A DNA stretch of 64,000 nt. It comes from Pseudocercospora fijiensis CIRAD86 (lineage: Eukaryota; Ascomycota; Dothideomycetes; Mycosphaerellales; Mycosphaerellaceae). A program made the position numbers and the translations under genes. Below are positions 58,634 through 64,000 of this stretch, one piece after another (positions within the stretch are counted from its first letter, which is position 1; each line of letters begins with the position of its first letter). Location: NCBI RefSeq assembly GCF_000340215.1, contig NW_006921542.1, forward strand, positions 369,610-433,609, given 5' to 3'. A model generated the notes under the pieces. That model did no database searches. It was not told the origin of the DNA and saw only the letters and a program-made list of their open reading frames with translations.

Positions 58634-59357
58634 TACTGCAATTAGCACTAGAAATAGTACTAGAAATAGCACTAGAAATAGGGCTAGAAATGGCGCTAGA
58701 AATAGCGCTAGAAATAGCGCTAGAAATAGCGCTAGAAATAGCAGTAGAATAGTAGTAGAATAGTAGTAGAGTTAGTATTAATAAGATCCGTTATAGCTAC
58801 CCTTCTATTATATCCTTATAAGCTCGCTAAGTCCTTGTCCTTCTACGAGTATAGGCCTAGTACTAAGCTATCGCCGCTAACTCTATCTAGTTTAGCTACT
58901 TCTGCGAGAGCTAGCGTATAATACCTAGTTTAGCTACTTCTGCGAGAGCTAGCGTATAATGCCTAGTTAAGCTGCTTCTACGAGAGCTAGCGTATAATAT
59001 AGGATGCCTAGTTAAGTTGCTTCTACGAGAGCTAGCGTATAATAAACTAGCTATAGCCTATACTAGAATTAGTACTAGCGCTAATTCTAGCGCTAGAATT
59101 GGCATTTAATAAGGTCCTTCCTTACTACCCTTCTATTATATCCTTATAAGCTCGCTAAGTAGGCTCTTCTATTATATCCTTATAAGCTCGATAAGTAGGC
59201 TCTTCTATTATATCCTTATAAGCTCGCTAAGCAGGCTCTTCTATTATATCCTTATAAGCTCGCTAAGTAGGCTTTTCTATTATATTCTTTACGACGAGGG
59301 GTTATAGATAGTCGTAGATATCGATAGTTATATATATCGATAGTATATAAGAGCTAG
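58634..59357. repeat. Tandem repeats downstream of helicase B
   Basis: The same unit types as after helicase A: GCTAGAAATAGC (about 12 copies, 58634-58770), CTTCTGCGAGAGCTAGCGTAT types (58890-59045), and CCTTATAAGCTCGCTAAGTAGG with a TCTTCTATTATAT spacer (36-37 bp period, four copies at 59135-59285). It ends at ATCGATAGTATATAAGAGCTAG, where the LINE begins. Confidence 0.88.
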
Positions 59358-59419
59358 GCACAATATTTAAAAGAAAATAGCAGCGAATAATCAGAGACGA
59401 AGGGAAGATAGTTAAGAAG

Positions 59420-60570
59420 GAAGGGAGGATGAATAGAAAACACTATATACTAGGGCAGAGGAGGTACTAAAGGCGGAAGATAGAAGAACCCCTAAGAGGG
59501 TATATAGGATAATAATCTTAGAACTCCTTAGAGGACTGAAAGCAATCTACAACTAGGCAAGCTACGTAATTACAAAGGTAGCTAATATAGTCGCAGCAAA
59601 GATTACGAAGAAACAATAGGAGATAAGCCTAAACTACCGCACCTAGGTAGCAGTAGCTAGTTAGGAGGCGCCAAAACCCCTAAGGACAGTAGTTAGAGTC
59701 TATATCACGGACCTATAGGAGCAAAAGGAAATCCAAGGACTTATAGGGAAAGAGATTATAGAAAGAATTGCAGTTAAAGAGGTAATTAGGGCTAGGAACG
59801 AAGGTAAAGGGGTAATCAAGCTGTTTATAGTATAAGAGCAGGACAAAAAGAAGCTAGAAACACAAAAAGAATAGACAACTAAGATAGGGAAAACAGCAAA
59901 GGTCTCCTAACAGCAATTTATAATTATAGCCTATAGTATAATAAGAAGCTTTAAGGAAAAACAGGATATTGAGAGCCTATAGAGATAAAACTAAGCTATA
60001 TACCTAGGCCTAAAGATTACAAAAGTGGTATAGATTAAAAGGAAAATCGAAGAGACTAAGAAGCAGTCTTCCCTAATTATCTAGGTAGGGAGTATAGAGC
60101 AAGCTAATATAGTACTAGACTAGGGGTTGTTCTAGGACTTTAAAAGATTAGAAATAGAGATATATAGAAGCAACTATAGGATAATGCAGTACTTCAAATG
60201 TTAACACTATAGACACTTAGCAGCTAAGTGTATAAAGATAACTAATACCTGCTCCTATTATATAGGGGATTACTAGGTTAAAGAATGCAAAGCATACAAG
60301 GGAGAAGTAAGATATATATGCTATACTAAAAGACACCCCTCTTAGGCGAAGGAGTGCCTAGTAAGAATACAGGCAGCTAGGAAGGCAAAGGAAGCTAGAA
60401 TCAATATACTAAAAAGATATATAACAAGCTAGGGCAGCTAGGTATAGAAGCAACCTAGCTAAGTGCTATAAAAGAGGTCTAGACAAGATAATAGGTTCAT
60501 ATTCAGGGCCTTACTAGCATAAGAGAGTTACTAGCAACTAGGGAGACTAAGATACCTTAATATTATAGGA
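59420..60570 (+). pseudogene. LINE ORF1 (gag-like, three zinc knuckles)
   Basis: A gag-like RNA-binding protein. After a charged helical region (RVYITDL-EQKEIQGLIGKE near 59695), three CCHC-type knuckles follow: about 60192-60231 (KC-HYRHLAAKC), 60249-60288 (NTCSYYIGDY...EC) and 60316-60356 (CYTKRHPS-AKEC). Some Cys codons were changed to Tyr by TG-to-TA. Such knuckles bind element RNA during retrotransposition. Confidence 0.75.
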
Positions 60571-60619
60571 AAGGAAGCAGGGTAGACAAAGCTTAGTTAA
60601 ATGTTGGTCTAAAGTAAGG

Positions 60620-63600
60620 GAAGACTAAAGAAAAACTTATAGGGAAATGATATAGATAAAACCTAATAAACATTGCAACATTACTAAATATTATATAGTA
60701 CAATGTTAATAAGAGTAAAGACAAGGTATAGAGGAGCTTCCTTTAAGTACTAAACCTAAAAGAACATTATATTATTGCAATCTAAGAGCCCTAGCTCAAC
60801 CTATATACAAAGAGACTAGCAATAGTTAAAGACCTAAGATACTACCTAATTATCTATAACTAGGGAGCCCTAAGGATATGTATCTACATTAGTAAGGAGA
60901 TAGATACAGAAACCTAGCAGGCTATACTATAGGAGGATAGGGACCTAATATTAGTTTAAGTAGAGACATCCTAAGGTATACTCTAAATCTACTATATATA
61001 CAACCCACTACTAGACTTAAGAAGCAGTACCTAACTAAAAACCCTAGAAAGACTACCTAGAGTTATCTAGAGGAACACCTACTAAATCCTACTTAGGGAT
61101 TTCAACCTCTACTACCCCCTCTAGGGCTTAGACTTTACCCTAGCTTACCACTTCCTAGTAGGAAGACTGATTGACATATTAGAGAGGGAAGGAATAGAAA
61201 TTGTTACCCTAAAGGGACTAATTACTTAGGAGGTAAAAGGAAGCAGTAGTACACTAGACCTATACTTTGTATTATATTAGATTAGGAACAGGATTACAAG
61301 ATATAGGGTCAACTAGGAACTAGAAGAATTATTAGACTACTTCCCGGTATAGATTGAGCTAAATATCTAAGCTAATTAGGAAAGGGAACTAGAGGAGAAG
61401 CTTAACTAGAAAGGTGCCTAATAGGGTAGGATTAGGGAGGAACTAGAAAGGGACCTAAAACTAGAGGAACTCTTAATAAAGTACCTACTAAGGCTAGAGG
61501 ATATTAATAAGGCAGTAGAAGAACTAATAGGAATCCTAAAACAGGTAGCTAGAAAGTATACCCTAGCAAAGAAACATTTACTATACTAGTAACTATACTA
61601 GACTAGCGAGTATACAAGGAAGGTTAAAGTAGTAAAGAAGGCTAGGAGGTAGTAGATATAAACCTATACCTAGGAAGCATAGGACAACTATAATAAAGCC
61701 TACTAGGAAAAGAAGATCTAGATTAAGAAAGATAAGATACAAGAATAGAGATCTATAATAGGAATAATTACAAAGAAACTAGAGGAGATATAGAGGATAG
61801 CCAAATAGGTAAGGAGACCTAAACAGGATAAGGATATACTACTACAATTCCCGGACATTATAGACCAATAAGGACAAATATAGACTATAATAGAAGGGAA
61901 AGCAAGAGCCCTAGGCTAACACTTCTTCTATAGAAAAGTACAAGTAGACCTATTAGATATAAAGGAGAAAGAATAAGAGACTCTACTACTAGGTACACTA
62001 AGAGATACCTAGGTTAAACCCGAAACTATTAAAAGGATCCTAAAGAAAATTCTAGGCAATAAGGCACTAGGAGAAGACAAGATCTATAATAAACTTCTAA
62101 AAGTATATAGGAAGGGGCTAGCCCTAGCACTAGCTAATATCTTTTTATAAAGCCTAGCACTAGGACACTACCTAAGACTATTTAGGAAGTCCCTAATAGT
62201 AGTGCTAAGGAAGCCCTAGAAGGAAGACTATATATAGCTTAAGGCCTATAGACTAATAGCCCTACTTAATACAATAGGCAAGGTGCTAGAAAAAATTGTC
62301 GCTAAAAGGCTAACAACCTTTGCCGAGGAAAGGAACATCCTTCCTAAAGGCTAGATAGGAGGAAGAAAGAAGAGGTTACCACTAATAGCTATTGAACTAA
62401 TTATGGAATAGATCACGTATATCTAGCACTATANNNNNNNNNNNNNNNNNNNNNNNNNNNNNNNNNNNNNNNNNNNNNNNNNNNNNNNNNNNNNNNNNNN
62501 NNNNNNNNNNNNNNNNNNNNNNNNNNNNNNNNNNNNNNNNNNNNNNNNNNNNNNNNNNNNNNNNNNNNNNNNNNNNNNNNNNNNNNNNNNNNNNNNNNNN
62601 NNNNNNNNNNNNNNNNNNNNNNNNNNNNNNNNNNNNNNNNNNNNNNNNNNNNNNNNNNNNNNNNNNNNNNNNNNNNNNNNNNNNNNNNNNNNNNNNNNNN
62701 NNNNNNNNNNNNNNNNNNNNNNNNNNNNNNNNNNNNNNNNNNNNNNNNNNNNNNNNNNNNNNNNNNNNNNNNNNNNNNNNNNNNNNNNNNNNNNNNNNNN
62801 NNNNNNNNNNNNNNNNNNNNNNNNNNNNNNNNNNNNNNNNNNNNNNNNNNNNNNNNNNNNNNNNNNNNNNNNNNNNNNNNNNNNNNNNNNNNNNNNNNNN
62901 NNNNNNNNNNNNNNNNNNNNNNNNNNNNNNNNNNNNNNNNNNNNNNNNNNNNNNNNNNNNNNNNNNNNNNNNNNNNNNNNNNNNNNNNNNNNNNNNNNNN
63001 NNNNNNNNNNNNNNNNNNNNNNNNNNNNNNNNNNNNNNNNNNNNNNNNNNNNNNNNNNNNNNNNNNNNNNNNNNNNNNNNNNNNNNNNNNNNNNNNNNNN
63101 NNNNNNNNNNNNNNNNNNNNNACTATACTAATAAGGTATAGGAACAGAATTAGGATCCTACTAGTTAACAATACTTAAAGGGCTAAGACACTAATATATA
63201 CCAAAGATAATGGAATACCTAGCCTAATAGACTATCTAAAAGGCACTAGACAAGATAAAAGCCTAGTATATTAGGACTAGGAGGCGAGACAGACTACAGA
63301 TAACTCCCTAGAAAGTTAAAGACCTAGAGCAATATAGAGTCTTAATAAGAGAAATGCTAGAGAAAGAGCTTTAAGGACTAAATATAAGGCTAAAGGAAGA
63401 TAAGCTAAAGGGAGAGAAATAAAGCCTAGCAGAATCAATTGCTAGATACCTATAGAAGTAGGAATAGAACAAAACACAAGTCAGACTAGGAACCCTAAAG
63501 GCACTAATCAAATTTAGTTAATACAACTACTAGCTCTATAAGGACCTAAACAGGGCCGAGGCAAGCCTAGCTATCTAAATTAGATCTAAATATATTAGAC

Positions 63601-64000
63601 TTAGATCTTACCTATTTAGAAGAAACGTCCTAGGAATTGAAAGCAGAGCTTACTAATATAGCTACCAATCTTAGAACCCTAAGCATATACTACTAGTCTG
63701 CCCTTAATAGTTAGAAGGTAGAAGTAATTAGAGACAAAAAGCAATAGAAAGGGAATACGATAAACTAATCTAGAGCAAAGAAGACCTAAAGAGGATAGTA
63801 AAGTGGATTATTAAATAGGGATTTATATAACAATTCGCACTAGCAAGGGAAACTAAGGAGTAGATAAGAAGGAGGGAAGAAGAGGGGGAAAGAAGGGCAG
63901 GGCAGCAGGCAAGGTAGTTAGAGGGTAACAACTATAATACTAGTGCACCCTAGAGGAAGGAAAACAAGGAAACGAGGAAGATTAATACTTATAAATAGGA
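60620..64000 (+). pseudogene. LINE ORF2 (endonuclease and reverse transcriptase), partial
   Basis: The APE-type endonuclease shows an IQEP-like segment near 60780 and a RDFNLYYPL segment at about 61094 (GDFN motif, Gly now Arg). The reverse transcriptase region begins near 61980, with NKALGEDK near 62056 and VVLRKP near 62200; its core is lost in a gap of 688 N. C-terminal sequence resumes at 63122 and matches copy 1 to the window end. Stops are TAG/TAA of RIP type. Confidence 0.82.
62434..63121. other. Assembly gap (688 N) in LINE copy 2
   Basis: Replaces the reverse transcriptase core. The equivalent span in copy 1 (25361-26202) suggests the gap is close to its true size, within about 100 bp. 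Confidence 0.99.

Larger units (their letters stand above)
59358..64000 (+). mobile_element. Non-LTR retrotransposon (Tad1-like LINE), copy 2, cut by window end
   Basis: It starts where the helicase-B 3' flank departs from its helicase-A counterpart (after AGAGCTAG). ORF1 and ORF2 are both recognisable but carry many TAG/TAA stops. From about 61950 it aligns with copy 1, and the two differ mainly by CA/TA and TG/TA. The 3' end (ATCT repeat in copy 1) lies beyond 64000. CpA depletion is weaker than in the Copia and hAT, so it is probably a younger insertion. Confidence 0.9.

Noticed and set aside
62413..63171. Open frame across the second gap
   Set aside because: Same artefact; almost all residues are unknown.
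20920..64000. Centromere, because of AT-rich repeats and CenH3-like sequences
   Set aside because: The AT-richness is explained by RIP on nested elements, and the H3-like genes do not mark where CenH3 binds; only ChIP could tell.

Overview
The window looks like nuclear DNA of a filamentous ascomycete, most likely a Dothideomycete (inference from intron style, repeat families and mutation pattern; no rRNA, tRNA or clear marker gene is present). Two kinds of DNA alternate. Normal-composition DNA lies at 1-1868, about 13.4-14.17 kb and about 15.04-20.9 kb. The rest (1.87-13.38, 14.17-15.04 and 20.9-64 kb) has almost no CpA or TpG, an excess of TpA and CTAG, and many TAG/TAA stops, while CpG survives. 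That is the signature of repeat-induced point mutation (RIP) acting on CpA. It is shown directly by paired copies here: the two Copia LTRs, the two LINE copies and the two target-site copies of the hAT element differ largely by CA-to-TA and TG-to-TA.

The normal DNA is gene-poor. A protein-coding gene of unknown function runs off the left edge (1-488, minus) with an open frame and no stop. The 15-21 kb interval has minisatellites and a few weak minus-strand gene candidates, including two small proteins with hydrophobic segments.

The right two thirds is a stack of nested mobile elements that can be ordered by target-site duplications. (1) A 5'-truncated LINE at 24927-27200 has a 13-bp duplication. 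(2) A complete 5055-bp Copia retrotransposon at 28336-33390 has 198-bp LTRs and a GTTAT duplication, with a 317-bp solo-LTR-like insert inside its integrase region. (3) A RecQ-helicase element (helicase B, 55.8-58.6 kb, left part probably about 34.8-35.29 kb) is split by (4) a large hAT transposon, 35287-55565, with about 20-bp inverted ends and an 8-bp duplication TTGCTGCC/TTACTACC whose copies differ only by two TG-to-TA changes. (5) Inside the hAT lies a 10.5-kb element with hairpin-bearing inverted ends (about 35850-46345), carrying a second RecQ-like helicase (A) and a convergent DUF6589-like protein; this resembles Academ-H. (6) A long LINE (59358 to past the window end) sits in the 3' flank of helicase B.

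The most unusual content is in the hAT. Between its transposase and its right end are two decayed histone-H3-like genes: one with an extended C-terminus, one with an H3-like tail and two recognisable introns. There is also an unidentified minus-strand gene and a 361-bp tandem duplication. A short CCGGCTA-type repeat recurs near both ends and inside several introns. Nothing in the AT-rich part can encode an intact product now; gene models there are reconstructions of ancestry, not living genes.
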